NCBI GenBank assembly: GCA_934489015.1
Contig: CAKSSN010000011.1
Coordinates: forward strand, 31,078 to 95,077
Length of the DNA: 64,000 nucleotides
Direction of reading: 5' to 3'
Source of the DNA: an uncultured Clostridia bacterium
Lineage (GTDB): Bacteria; Bacillota; Clostridia; UBA1381
The translations under genes were made by a program, and so were the position numbers. Positions 8,919 through 17,048 of the stretch are shown here, piece by piece. The stretch's first letter is position 1. Each line of letters starts with the position of its first letter. Below the pieces are notes generated by a model, which was given only the letters and a program-made list of their open reading frames with translations, was not told the DNA's origin and did no database searches.

Positions 8919-11159
8919 ATGTACGGTGCGGAAATGGCGTTCCCGTTTATAGATGGGAAAAATATAAGGGTTTTGCCTTGCGTTTTGCTTTCGGGCGGAA
9001 AAGCGGCAGGGCTTGATTATCACTTTGAGATAAACGAAAAATTCGGCACGCTTCATATATTTGCCGAAAATGAGCTTTTAAGCGATAATTTGTATATAAA
9101 TTATTGTGAAAAGGAAGCGATATGCAAAAGAGTTGTAAAAAACATATCGGGAAAAACACTTAAAATAAGGGAGCTTGGCTTCAGAATAAGCGGAATAGAT
9201 TTTGCGGAGGAGAAAAAGGACGATTATTTTTATCATGCCGAAAATCCGCGTATTTATGAAACAATGACTTTCCCTATTGACTATGACAGATGCTCGGATA
9301 TACCGGAAAATGCGGAGTTTGATGTTGTTGCGGGGAACAAATGGGCAGATCCCGGAGTTATAACGGAGCGAATAGGCGCGTGTCCCTATCAGCCGTTCCC
9401 GGCGCTGCTTGTGAGCAACTATAACACGCGTCGCGGCTTGGTACACGGCACGCTCAGTCAGAAGCTGTTTTATCACAATTATCTTTTAAAGCATGAAAGC
9501 GGAGCTATAGTACTTGACATATTTTCGTCTTTTAAGGATGTTGACGCGCTTGAGGTAAGCGGCGGAAGAAGCCTTGCGGATGAATGGTATATCGGAAAAA
9601 CGGAGAGCGCAGACGACATAGAAAAAATATTTGAGGGCTATACGACGGTTTTGAGAGATTTTATTCCCAATACCTACGGAAATTCGCGCTCAAACAGAAA
9701 TTGGCTTTCGTGGGGGTCGTGGAATGACGGAATATTCAGAAATGTGTCTGAGGAGCTGATTTTAAGAGAGGCAGAATTTTTAAAAGAAAATTTCCCTACG
9801 GTTAAATGGATCCAGCTCGATGACGGATATTCCCACTGCAAAAAAATAGCTCACGGACTCGGCGTTGCATATGAGGGCGATGACGGAATTGACAAAAACA
9901 AGTTTCCGAGAGGTCTTAGAAGCTATACCGATAAAATACGTGCGCTCGGCCTCAGACCGTCGCTTTGGATAGGCGGATCATGCCCTTGTGAAACGAAAAT
10001 TTTTAAAGAAAAGCCGCAGTGGTTTATTGATTATACATACCGCACGGAAAACACCGAGCCGCTTGACGTAAGTCAGCCGGAGGTGCGCGAATATATGAAA
10101 GTCGCAATTGAAAAACTTTGCGTTGAATACGGCTTTGACGGCGTTAAGCATGATTTCTGGAGCTATGCCTTTGAGGATAGTCACGATTTGTATAAATATA
10201 AGGATAAATCGGGATATGAATACAGATCGTGGTGGCTTGGTACAATACGCAGCTGTTTGCCGGGTGACGGCTATTTGCAGACGGGGTGCGATATTGTGAT
10301 GGGAAATCCGTTCTTGAGCGAATATTTTAACAATTATCGCTATGGCATAGATATAGGAAACGGAAACTGGGAGCAGGTTAAAACGAGTATGCAGTGGGGA
10401 GCGGCGTGCTTTGCAACGCATACCGGAGATTTGTTTGTGCCTAACAGCGATTCTGTGGGACTTCTTCCGGGACTGTCCGAAAGAGAAGCGCTCTTTTGCA
10501 TAAACTATTGCCTTGTGACTCATTCAATGGTTGAGATTGCCGGAAAGCTCAGCGAATCAAAGGACGAAAAAAGGCTTAAAATTTTAAAAAAGGCGGTCTG
10601 CTGCCCCAATAACGGTCAGAATGTGTATTTTATAGGCTTTGATTACAGAGGCGTCGGCAGAAGAATACCGCAGATAATGTATTTTAAAACGCCGCATTTT
10701 TCGCTCTCGGAAAATTCCGGGTTTATGCCGCAGAGAACAGTCGGATTTTTTAATACCGATGAAGAGGAAAAGGAATTTAAAGTATTGTTTTTTGATATGG
10801 AGCTTTCGGGCGAAAAATATATTGTAACGGATGTGTGGAGCGGCGAAAGCTTCGAGGCGTGCGGCGGATTTTCGGCAGTTTGCGCACCTCATGAAAGCAA
10901 GCTTTTTGCAGTGAGCAATATAAAAGGTGTTCAGCTGCTCGATGCAAATGTTAAGGTGCTTTCGGTGTCGGAGGAAAGCGGCTTTGCGGAAATAGAGCTT
11001 GTCTATGACGTAAAGAATGCGGAGCTTTTATTCAGCCATACGCCTATAGGTGCGGAGCAAAACGGAGCGGCGCTTGACTTTTCGGCAAACGGCGGCAGGC
11101 TTGCTCTTTCGTTTGTAAAAAGCGGCAGGCTGAAAGTATACTTTGCGGAGGAAAAATAA
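8919..11159 (+). CDS. Alpha-galactosidase-like glycoside hydrolase (GH36 clan)
   Basis: A 746-residue enzyme of the melibiase type, which removes terminal alpha-galactose or a related sugar. An N-terminal beta-sandwich (to about 245) precedes a TIM barrel with WIQLDDGY and the KFPRGLRSYTDKIRALGLRPSLWI stretch usual for GH36/GH27. D412 in GVKHDFW sits where the family nucleophile lies. The KHD context differs from the common KWD, so substrate preference may differ. No signal peptide is present, so a cytoplasmic role is likely. The ribosome site GGAGG lies just before ATG 8919. It ends 1 bp before the next gene, a tight operon link. Confidence 0.8.
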   Translation: MYGAEMAFPFIDGKNIRVLPCVLLSGGKAAGLDYHFEINEKFGTLHIFAENELLSDNLYINYCEKEAICKRVVKNISGKTLKIRELGFRISGIDFAEEKKDDYFYHAENPRIYETMTFPIDYDRCSDIPENAEFDVVAGNKWADPGVITERIGACPYQPFPALLVSNYNTRRGLVHGTLSQKLFYHNYLLKHESGAIVLDIFSSFKDVDALEVSGGRSLADEWYIGKTESADDIEKIFEGYTTVLRDFIPNTYGNSRSNRNWLSWGSWNDGIFRNVSEELILREAEFLKENFPTVKWIQLDDGYSHCKKIAHGLGVAYEGDDGIDKNKFPRGLRSYTDKIRALGLRPSLWIGGSCPCETKIFKEKPQWFIDYTYRTENTEPLDVSQPEVREYMKVAIEKLCVEYGFDGVKHDFWSYAFEDSHDLYKYKDKSGYEYRSWWLGTIRSCLPGDGYLQTGCDIVMGNPFLSEYFNNYRYGIDIGNGNWEQVKTSMQWGAACFATHTGDLFVPNSDSVGLLPGLSEREALFCINYCLVTHSMVEIAGKLSESKDEKRLKILKKAVCCPNNGQNVYFIGFDYRGVGRRIPQIMYFKTPHFSLSENSGFMPQRTVGFFNTDEEEKEFKVLFFDMELSGEKYIVTDVWSGESFEACGGFSAVCAPHESKLFAVSNIKGVQLLDANVKVLSVSEESGFAEIELVYDVKNAELLFSHTPIGAEQNGAALDFSANGGRLALSFVKSGRLKVYFAEEK

Positions 11160-11160
11160 A

Positions 11161-12012
11161 ATGATACGGGATATTTGCAAAAAAATAGGCTTTACAGAAG
11201 AAGCGGAAAAGGTATTTTTATTTGCGTTTGACAGGCTCAGAAATGAAAAAGAATTGTTTGAGGGTGTTTGCGGCGCTATGGATGAGTATATATTGTCCGA
11301 TACTCTCGGCTATGAAAAAATTCTTTCGAAAGCGGCAGAAAAGCTTGACATAAGCATTTATACAATTAACATGGTGTTTATGCTCATGTGCGCAAAATCA
11401 ATGAGGTATATGTTTTACATAAAGGGATATTCCGATAAATTGTTTTATGACACGATTAAGGATTTGGCGTACAAGGCAGAGGAGTGCTACAGACTCTACG
11501 GAGTGTGGGGGACGTTCGTTCTTGACTGGTACAGATTTTTCTGCAAGTGCAGGGTCTTTGCTCTTGGCAGGCTTCAGTTTCAGAAAATTGCGTCACCGGT
11601 TGACTACAAGGATATTGTAAAAAAAGGCGATACGATTATAGCAACACATATCCCGTCAGGCTCTCCGCTTAAAATAGAGGATGTTCACAAATCGTTTGAC
11701 GCGGCATACAAATTTTACGGCGGGTGCGGCGAAAAAATGGTTTTCAGCTGCCATTCGTGGCTTCTTTATCCGCCGCAGTATGAAATGTATGCGCCTAAGT
11801 CAAATCTGCGCAAATTCTATGACATATGGGATATAACCGATGTTGAAGAGTCAAACGGAAATTTCTGGCGCGTGTTTTACAAGCCGGAGGGCTATGACCT
11901 TTCAAAAATAACTCCGCATACAAGTCTTGAAAAAAAGCTGCTTGATTATTTAAAAAGCGGCGGAAGTATGGGATTTTCACGCGGAATATATGTCTATTCG
12001 CCCGATAAATAA
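11161..12012 (+). CDS. Acyltransferase-domain-like protein (DUF5596 / GNAT_C type)
   Basis: This 283-residue cytoplasmic protein resembles the Clostridia acyltransferase domain-containing proteins (N-terminal NAT_N helical domain plus GNAT-like C-terminal domain). The recognisable parts are the helical N-terminus (1-130), an IATHIPSGSPL segment near residue 160 and a SCHSWLLYPPQYEMY segment near 200. ATG 11161 has GGAGG nine bases upstream, placed in the end of the GH36 gene; an upstream TTG in the same frame is not needed. Family members often sit beside glycoside hydrolases, but no substrate is known to me. The assignment comes from motif memory and is moderate. Confidence 0.6.
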   Translation: MIRDICKKIGFTEEAEKVFLFAFDRLRNEKELFEGVCGAMDEYILSDTLGYEKILSKAAEKLDISIYTINMVFMLMCAKSMRYMFYIKGYSDKLFYDTIKDLAYKAEECYRLYGVWGTFVLDWYRFFCKCRVFALGRLQFQKIASPVDYKDIVKKGDTIIATHIPSGSPLKIEDVHKSFDAAYKFYGGCGEKMVFSCHSWLLYPPQYEMYAPKSNLRKFYDIWDITDVEESNGNFWRVFYKPEGYDLSKITPHTSLEKKLLDYLKSGGSMGFSRGIYVYSPDK

Positions 12013-12018
12013 GGTGCG

Positions 12019-12077
12019 TTTTCGGAAAATGTGCGGTTTTTTATAAATTGTTGCAGACGTTTTGCGGATAATGTGCG
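12019..12077 (+). promoter_or_regulatory. Two operator-like motifs before the sugar ABC transporter
   Basis: TTTTCGGAAAATGTGCG (12019-12035) and TTTTGCGGATAATGTGCG (12060-12077) start 41 bp apart, about four helical turns. They resemble the repeats at 3640-3686 and 6001-6077 with one or two extra bases, and lie upstream of the promoter at 12097. Confidence 0.45.
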
Positions 12078-12096
12078 TGTTTTATTAAATAGAAGC

Positions 12097-12125
12097 TTGA
12101 AAATACGGGCGCGGTATATTATACT
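12097..12125 (+). promoter_or_regulatory. Promoter of the sugar ABC transporter operon
   Basis: TTGAAA (12097-12102), 17 bp, TATACT (12120-12125), 47 bp before the lipoprotein start codon. Confidence 0.65.
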
Positions 12126-12172
12126 TGAAATATAAAAATCAGAAAAAAGATAAAAAGAAAGAAGGTATTTTG

Positions 12173-13762
12173 ATGAAAAAGAATTTGAAAAGAGCAGGAG
12201 CGATAGCGGCGGCTGCCTTGCTTGCGGCTGTAGGGCTCGCCGGCTGCAGCGGCGGAGAAAAGAAAAATGGTACGGATTTAAAAAGTGCAAAGTACGGCAC
12301 CGAATATCCGCTTCAGACAAACGGTGACAAGCTTTCGATGTGGATTATAAACTCTGTTCATAATGAGTATAAGTCATATCAGGATATGCCGTTTTTCCAG
12401 GAGGCTCAAAAGCGCACTGGCGTTGAGCTCGATATTCAGGGACCGACGGGCGGTCAGTTTGAGGAATCGTTTAATCTTATGATTGCGTCGGGAGAGCTTC
12501 CGGACATTGTTATGTACGACTGGGGCGACAAAAAGGTTGCCGGCGGACCTGCAAAATACATAAAGGACGGATATATAATCGAGCTTAACGATGTATTTGA
12601 CGCATATGCGCCGAATTTGAAAAAAATTCTCAGTGAAAACCCTGAAGTTGACAAATCCGTTAAAACGGACGAGGGCAAATACTATGTTTTCCCGTTCATT
12701 AATCTTGATAAGCCGGCTGCATGGGCAGGACCTGTTGTAAGGCAGGATTGGCTTGACGATTTGGGACTTGACATTCCCGAAACAATTGATGACTGGCACA
12801 CGATGCTCACAGCCTTTAAGGATAAGGAGGGCTCAACCTCGCCGCTTATTTATTCCGACTGGATGATGGAGTCAACGGGCTTCTTAAGCGGCGCTTTCGG
12901 AACGCAGCAGGCGTATTACTTAAACGACAATAAGGAAATAGAATACGGTCCGGCAACAGAGAAGTGGAAAAACTATCTTGAAATGATGCATCAGTGGTAC
13001 AGTGAGGGACTTATAGATAAGGATATTGCAACGATTGATACCGCAACAAGCCAGTCAAAGGCCGTAAGCGGCAAAAACGGTGCGTTCTTGGGCAGCGGCG
13101 GTCTTATGGGAACATATATTCCGCTTATAGAGAAGGTTAATCCTAAGGCAAAATATGTCGGCGTACCTTATCCGTCGCTTAATAAAGGAGAAAAGGCGGA
13201 GTTCGGTATATGCGATCTGAAATATTCGGGATGTATGTCATCGGCAATCACGGCGGACTGCAAAAATGTTGAGCTTGCGGCAAAATTCCTCGACTATTTC
13301 TACACGGACGAGGGCAGACTCTTTGCAAACTTCGGCATTGAGGGCGTTACATACAACATGGTTGACGGATACCCCAAACTTACCGATATGGTAATTAATT
13401 CGGGCGATATTCAAAATGAAATGGATAAATATACAAATGCGCAGTTCAGCGTTGTTGATCCGAGATATTACGGTCAGAGAATGGTTTATGATGAGCAGAA
13501 AGAGGCTATTAAAACATGGGCTGACACGAATGCGGAGGCTCACAGACTGCCGCTTCTTCTTCCGACGACTGAGGAAGCAAACGATATTTCAAAATACACA
13601 ACCGAAATTGAAACCTATGTAAATGAAATGCAGATTAAATTTATGATAGGAACGGAAAGCCTTGATAACTACGATCAGTATTTAAGTCATCTTAAAGAGC
13701 TTGGTCTTGACAGGGTTATGGAAATTTACAACAATGCGTATAAGCGTTATCAGGAAAGATAG
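12173..13762 (+). CDS. Extracellular sugar-binding lipoprotein of ABC transporter (LplA-like)
   Basis: A 529-residue solute-binding lipoprotein. The signal peptide ends in the lipobox GLAGC with C25 as the lipid-modified residue. The mature part has the family 1 solute-binding fold, with an early FFQEAQKRTGVELD and a GELPDIVMYD stretch typical of the long (500-550 residue) Lpl-type oligosaccharide binders of Firmicutes. ATG 12173 is preferred over an upstream in-frame ATG because a GAAGG ribosome site and the signal peptide begin there. It is followed by two permeases. No ATPase gene is present, so the transporter must share a general MsmX-like ATPase encoded elsewhere, as is common for this type. 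Confidence 0.9.
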   Translation: MKKNLKRAGAIAAAALLAAVGLAGCSGGEKKNGTDLKSAKYGTEYPLQTNGDKLSMWIINSVHNEYKSYQDMPFFQEAQKRTGVELDIQGPTGGQFEESFNLMIASGELPDIVMYDWGDKKVAGGPAKYIKDGYIIELNDVFDAYAPNLKKILSENPEVDKSVKTDEGKYYVFPFINLDKPAAWAGPVVRQDWLDDLGLDIPETIDDWHTMLTAFKDKEGSTSPLIYSDWMMESTGFLSGAFGTQQAYYLNDNKEIEYGPATEKWKNYLEMMHQWYSEGLIDKDIATIDTATSQSKAVSGKNGAFLGSGGLMGTYIPLIEKVNPKAKYVGVPYPSLNKGEKAEFGICDLKYSGCMSSAITADCKNVELAAKFLDYFYTDEGRLFANFGIEGVTYNMVDGYPKLTDMVINSGDIQNEMDKYTNAQFSVVDPRYYGQRMVYDEQKEAIKTWADTNAEAHRLPLLLPTTEEANDISKYTTEIETYVNEMQIKFMIGTESLDNYDQYLSHLKELGLDRVMEIYNNAYKRYQER

Positions 13763-13780
13763 AATTTGGAGGAATTAAAG

Positions 13781-14725
13781 GTGCAGACTGCTCAAATCAA
13801 AGCGACAGCCGAAAGGTCATTTGCAAAACGGATAAAGAGAGATTTCAGAAAAAATAAGGTTAAGTATCTGATAGTTGCGCTGCCGGTGCTGTTTTACATA
13901 ATATTTTACTACGTTCCGCTTTACGGCGCGATTATAGCTTTTCAGGATTTTTCTCCCAGACTCGGCATAACCGGGAGCGAATGGGTCGGATTTAGGCATT
14001 TTATAGATTTTTTCCAAAGCAAATCATTCGGGAGAGTTTTAAGAAACACGTTCGTGCTGAGCGGGCTGGACATTTTGTTCAGCTTCCCTCTCCCGATTAT
14101 ATTTGCCATTTTGCTAAACGAGGTTAAAAATCGTCTTTTTAAGCGCACAATTCAAACGGTGTCTTATATGCCGCACTTTATTTCGCTTGTTATAGTGTGC
14201 AGCATGGTTAAAAATTTCTGCGCTTATGACGGCATAGTAAACTGGATTATTGCAAAGCTTGGATTTGAGCCGTTTTCGATACTTCAGGAGCCTAAAGCTT
14301 TTAAATATGTTTATGTTATCTCTAACATATGGCAGGAGATGGGCTGGAACAGTATACTCTATATTGCCGCTCTTGCCGGAATTAACGAGGAGCTATACGA
14401 GGCGGCATCTCTTGACGGTGCCGGCAGACTGCGTCAGACAATTCATGTTACTCTGCCCGGAATTTTGCCGACAATTATGATTATGCTTATCCTGCGCATA
14501 GGTCAGGTTCTGAGTGTGGGCTATGAAAAAATACTTCTTCTATATAACTCGGCAACCTATGAAACGGCAGACGTTATCACAACCTATATCTACAGAAAGG
14601 GCTTGCAGGACTTTGACTGGAGCTTTTCTGCGGCAGTCGGTCTTTTTAACTCTATTGTAAACTTTGCTTTCCTTGTTGCCGCAAATCAGATCAGCAAAAG
14701 GGCAACGCAAACGAGTCTTTGGTAG
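13781..14725 (+). CDS. Sugar ABC transporter permease, LplB type
   Basis: A 314-residue inner-membrane permease with about six transmembrane segments. The first is near residues 24-45 (YLIVALPVLFYIIFYYVPLYG). The EAASLDGAGRLRQTIHVTLP segment is the conserved cytoplasmic EAA loop that docks the ATPase. GTG 13781 was selected because GGAGG lies eight bases upstream; the frame's earlier TTG at 13766 overlaps that site. It follows the binding lipoprotein by 18 bp and precedes the second permease by 12 bp. Confidence 0.9.
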   Translation: MQTAQIKATAERSFAKRIKRDFRKNKVKYLIVALPVLFYIIFYYVPLYGAIIAFQDFSPRLGITGSEWVGFRHFIDFFQSKSFGRVLRNTFVLSGLDILFSFPLPIIFAILLNEVKNRLFKRTIQTVSYMPHFISLVIVCSMVKNFCAYDGIVNWIIAKLGFEPFSILQEPKAFKYVYVISNIWQEMGWNSILYIAALAGINEELYEAASLDGAGRLRQTIHVTLPGILPTIMIMLILRIGQVLSVGYEKILLLYNSATYETADVITTYIYRKGLQDFDWSFSAAVGLFNSIVNFAFLVAANQISKRATQTSLW

Positions 14726-14737
14726 GAGGATAAAAAG

Positions 14738-15604
14738 GTGAAAACATCATTGAGCAGAAAAGTATTCTGCGTAATTAATTTTCTTATTATGGCAGGCGTT
14801 ATTGTAACGTGTCTGTACCCAATACTTTATGTTTTGTTTGCGTCATTTTCCGACGCGGCGCTTCTTATAAACAGCAACGGATTTTTGCTTAAGCCCGCCG
14901 GATTTTCGCTTGACGCATACAAGGCGATATTTTCAAACAATGTTATTTTAAACGGCTACAAAAACACGCTCTTTATTCTCGTTGTCGGAACAAGCATAAA
15001 TCTTGCAATGACAATTGCGGCGGCATATGTGCTGTCGTCTAAGGACGTTATGTTAAAGCCTTTTATAATGATGTTTATAATTTTAACAATGTATTTTCAG
15101 GGCGGTCTTATCCCGACCTATCTGAATATTAAGCGCTTGGGGCTGTATGATTCGATATGGTCGGTAATTCTTCCGGTATCAATAGATACGTTTAATCTTA
15201 TAATAATGCGGACGTATTTTCTGACAATTCCGGACAGCCTTTTGGAGTCTGCAGATCTTGATGGTGCAGGCGACTTTACAAAGATTTTTCATATAGTTTT
15301 GCCGCTTTCGGGCTCAATTATTGCGGTTATGGTTTTGTATTACGGCGTTGCGCACTGGAATTCATGGTTTAACGCAACAATGTATATTCGCTCAAAGGAT
15401 AAGCAGCCGCTTCAGGTAATACTGCGCGAAATACTTATTCTTAATGAAACGTCTGCCATGTCGGGCGGTGACAGAGGACTGAATTTGAGTGAAACAATAA
15501 AATATGCAACCATTGTTATAGTTATGACGCCGATACTTATGATTTATCCTATGCTTCAGAAATATTTCATTTCCGGAGTTATGGTCGGCGCGGTTAAGGG
15601 TTAA
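14738..15604 (+). CDS. Sugar ABC transporter permease, LplC/YtcP type
   Basis: A 288-residue second permease of the carbohydrate transporter. It has about six hydrophobic segments and the EAA-loop variant LLESADLDGAGDFTKIFHI, with the PLS sequence after it. It starts at GTG 14738 after a strong AGGAGG ribosome site. It pairs with the LplB-type permease to form the channel for the lipoprotein at 12173. The operon probably continues into the SLH gene 37 bp downstream. Confidence 0.9.
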   Translation: MKTSLSRKVFCVINFLIMAGVIVTCLYPILYVLFASFSDAALLINSNGFLLKPAGFSLDAYKAIFSNNVILNGYKNTLFILVVGTSINLAMTIAAAYVLSSKDVMLKPFIMMFIILTMYFQGGLIPTYLNIKRLGLYDSIWSVILPVSIDTFNLIIMRTYFLTIPDSLLESADLDGAGDFTKIFHIVLPLSGSIIAVMVLYYGVAHWNSWFNATMYIRSKDKQPLQVILREILILNETSAMSGGDRGLNLSETIKYATIVIVMTPILMIYPMLQKYFISGVMVGAVKG

Positions 15605-15641
15605 TATGTGCCGCTTTCGGCGGCGGAATGGAGAAATTTTA

Positions 15642-17024
15642 ATGAAGAAAATATTAATTGCGGCATCGGCGCTTGCATTTTTATTCGGCCGAGCGTGTTA
15701 TGCAATGGAAGTAAGCCGCGTTGATACCGATATAACAATAAGCGGCGAGGCAGCTATCGGAGAGGACGTAAGGCTCAATGTTACGTCGGCAGATGGCGAG
15801 CTTATATGGCTTGACAGCACATTATCGGATGGCAGCGGAAAATACGGCTTTACCTTTTCTCTTCCGGTTGAGGACGAAACGAGGGAGTATATCTTTTCGG
15901 TAAATGCTTCTGATAATGAAAACATAAAGCTTGAGGGAACAAACGAAATAATCGGGCTTTTTAAAACCTGCGGCGAGAGTGAGTTTTCATCTCTTGTTGA
16001 GGTATACGCTAAAAGATTTGACCTTGACAGCAAAATTTACGGCGGACTTTCTGATAAATCCGACGCTTATAAAATTTTTAAAAGCTTTACGATAACGGAC
16101 GCAAATTTGGTAAAGAACGCTTACTTTACAGCAGCTGCTATTTCGCTTATAAATGAGGGCGGCAGAGGTGACTGCCTGAGCGTTCTGGAAAAGTATTCGC
16201 AGTATATTGCAAAAAATTACGAAAGCGATATTTCCTCGCTTACAAAATCGCAGAAGGAGAAATTTGCAATAGCGCTTTCTTCAAAGGATTATTCGTCACT
16301 TTCCGACTTTGAAAGCGCGTATGACAAGGCGCTTTCGGATGCAAAGAAGCCCGAAAAGTCTAAATCGGGAAGCGGTGGCGGCGGAAGCGTCAGCGGCGGC
16401 AGAGGCGGAGCGGTGAGCCCTCCGGCAAATACTCCGTCTGAGGATAATAAGCCGTCAAATGATGAAGAGCCTGCGCAAAATGAGCCATTTTCGGATATTT
16501 CCGGTGTTCAGTGGGCAAAAAGCAGCATATTAAAGCTTTACGAAAAGGGAATTGTTAAAGGAAAGGGCGACGGAATATTCGCCCCCGATGACGCGGTTTC
16601 GCGCGAGGAATTTACCGCTATGCTTGTAAGAGCGGCAGGACTTAAGGCCGAAGCGGCTGAGGTTAGCTTTTCGGATGCGGCGCCGGGTGCGTGGTATATC
16701 GGGAGCATAGCGGCAGCGTGTGAAAACGGCATAATACTCGGAATTTCGGAAAAAGAATTCGGTATCGGAATGCCTGTTACAAGGCAGGACTGCGCCGCCA
16801 TATGCGCAAGGCTTCTTGAAAAGTCGGGAACGGCACGCGGCGAGATAAAAGAGAGCTTTTCCGATGACGCCGATATTTCGGACTATGCAAAGGGCGGCGT
16901 TTATATGCTAAAGGAGCTCGGAATACTTTCGGGAACGGGAGATAATAATTTTGAGCCGAAGGGCATATGCACAAGAGCACAGGCGGCAAAAATAATTGAT
17001 TTAGTAAGTGAATGTCTGAAATAA
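15642..17024 (+). CDS. Secreted protein with three C-terminal SLH domains
   Basis: A 460-residue exported protein. The signal peptide ends near RACYAME (about residue 22). An N-terminal beta-sandwich-like domain (25-110) and a helical region (110-245) follow. Next is a flexible Gly/Ser/Pro/Glu hinge containing SGSGGGGSVSGG, and then three SLH repeats (about 285-460) that bind the wall polymer. ATG 15642 is supported by GGAG eight bases upstream and the signal peptide; an earlier in-frame ATG lies in an inter-gene hairpin (GCCGCTTTCGGCGGC, about 15610). It may display a small glycan-binding domain at the surface. Confidence 0.85.
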   Translation: MKKILIAASALAFLFGRACYAMEVSRVDTDITISGEAAIGEDVRLNVTSADGELIWLDSTLSDGSGKYGFTFSLPVEDETREYIFSVNASDNENIKLEGTNEIIGLFKTCGESEFSSLVEVYAKRFDLDSKIYGGLSDKSDAYKIFKSFTITDANLVKNAYFTAAAISLINEGGRGDCLSVLEKYSQYIAKNYESDISSLTKSQKEKFAIALSSKDYSSLSDFESAYDKALSDAKKPEKSKSGSGGGGSVSGGRGGAVSPPANTPSEDNKPSNDEEPAQNEPFSDISGVQWAKSSILKLYEKGIVKGKGDGIFAPDDAVSREEFTAMLVRAAGLKAEAAEVSFSDAAPGAWYIGSIAAACENGIILGISEKEFGIGMPVTRQDCAAICARLLEKSGTARGEIKESFSDDADISDYAKGGVYMLKELGILSGTGDNNFEPKGICTRAQAAKIIDLVSECLK

Positions 17025-17048
17025 AATCGAAAGGGGAGATTTCGGCTG

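Noticed and set aside
9978..10523. Long reverse-strand frame (181 codons) within the GH36-like gene
   Set aside because: It is the antisense shadow of a well-supported gene, rich in Arg/Ile/Cys typical of such shadows.
12125..12172. Upstream ATG adding 16 residues to the sugar-binding lipoprotein
   Set aside because: The added lysine-rich stretch precedes the true signal peptide and overlaps the -10 box; the ribosome site fits ATG 12173.
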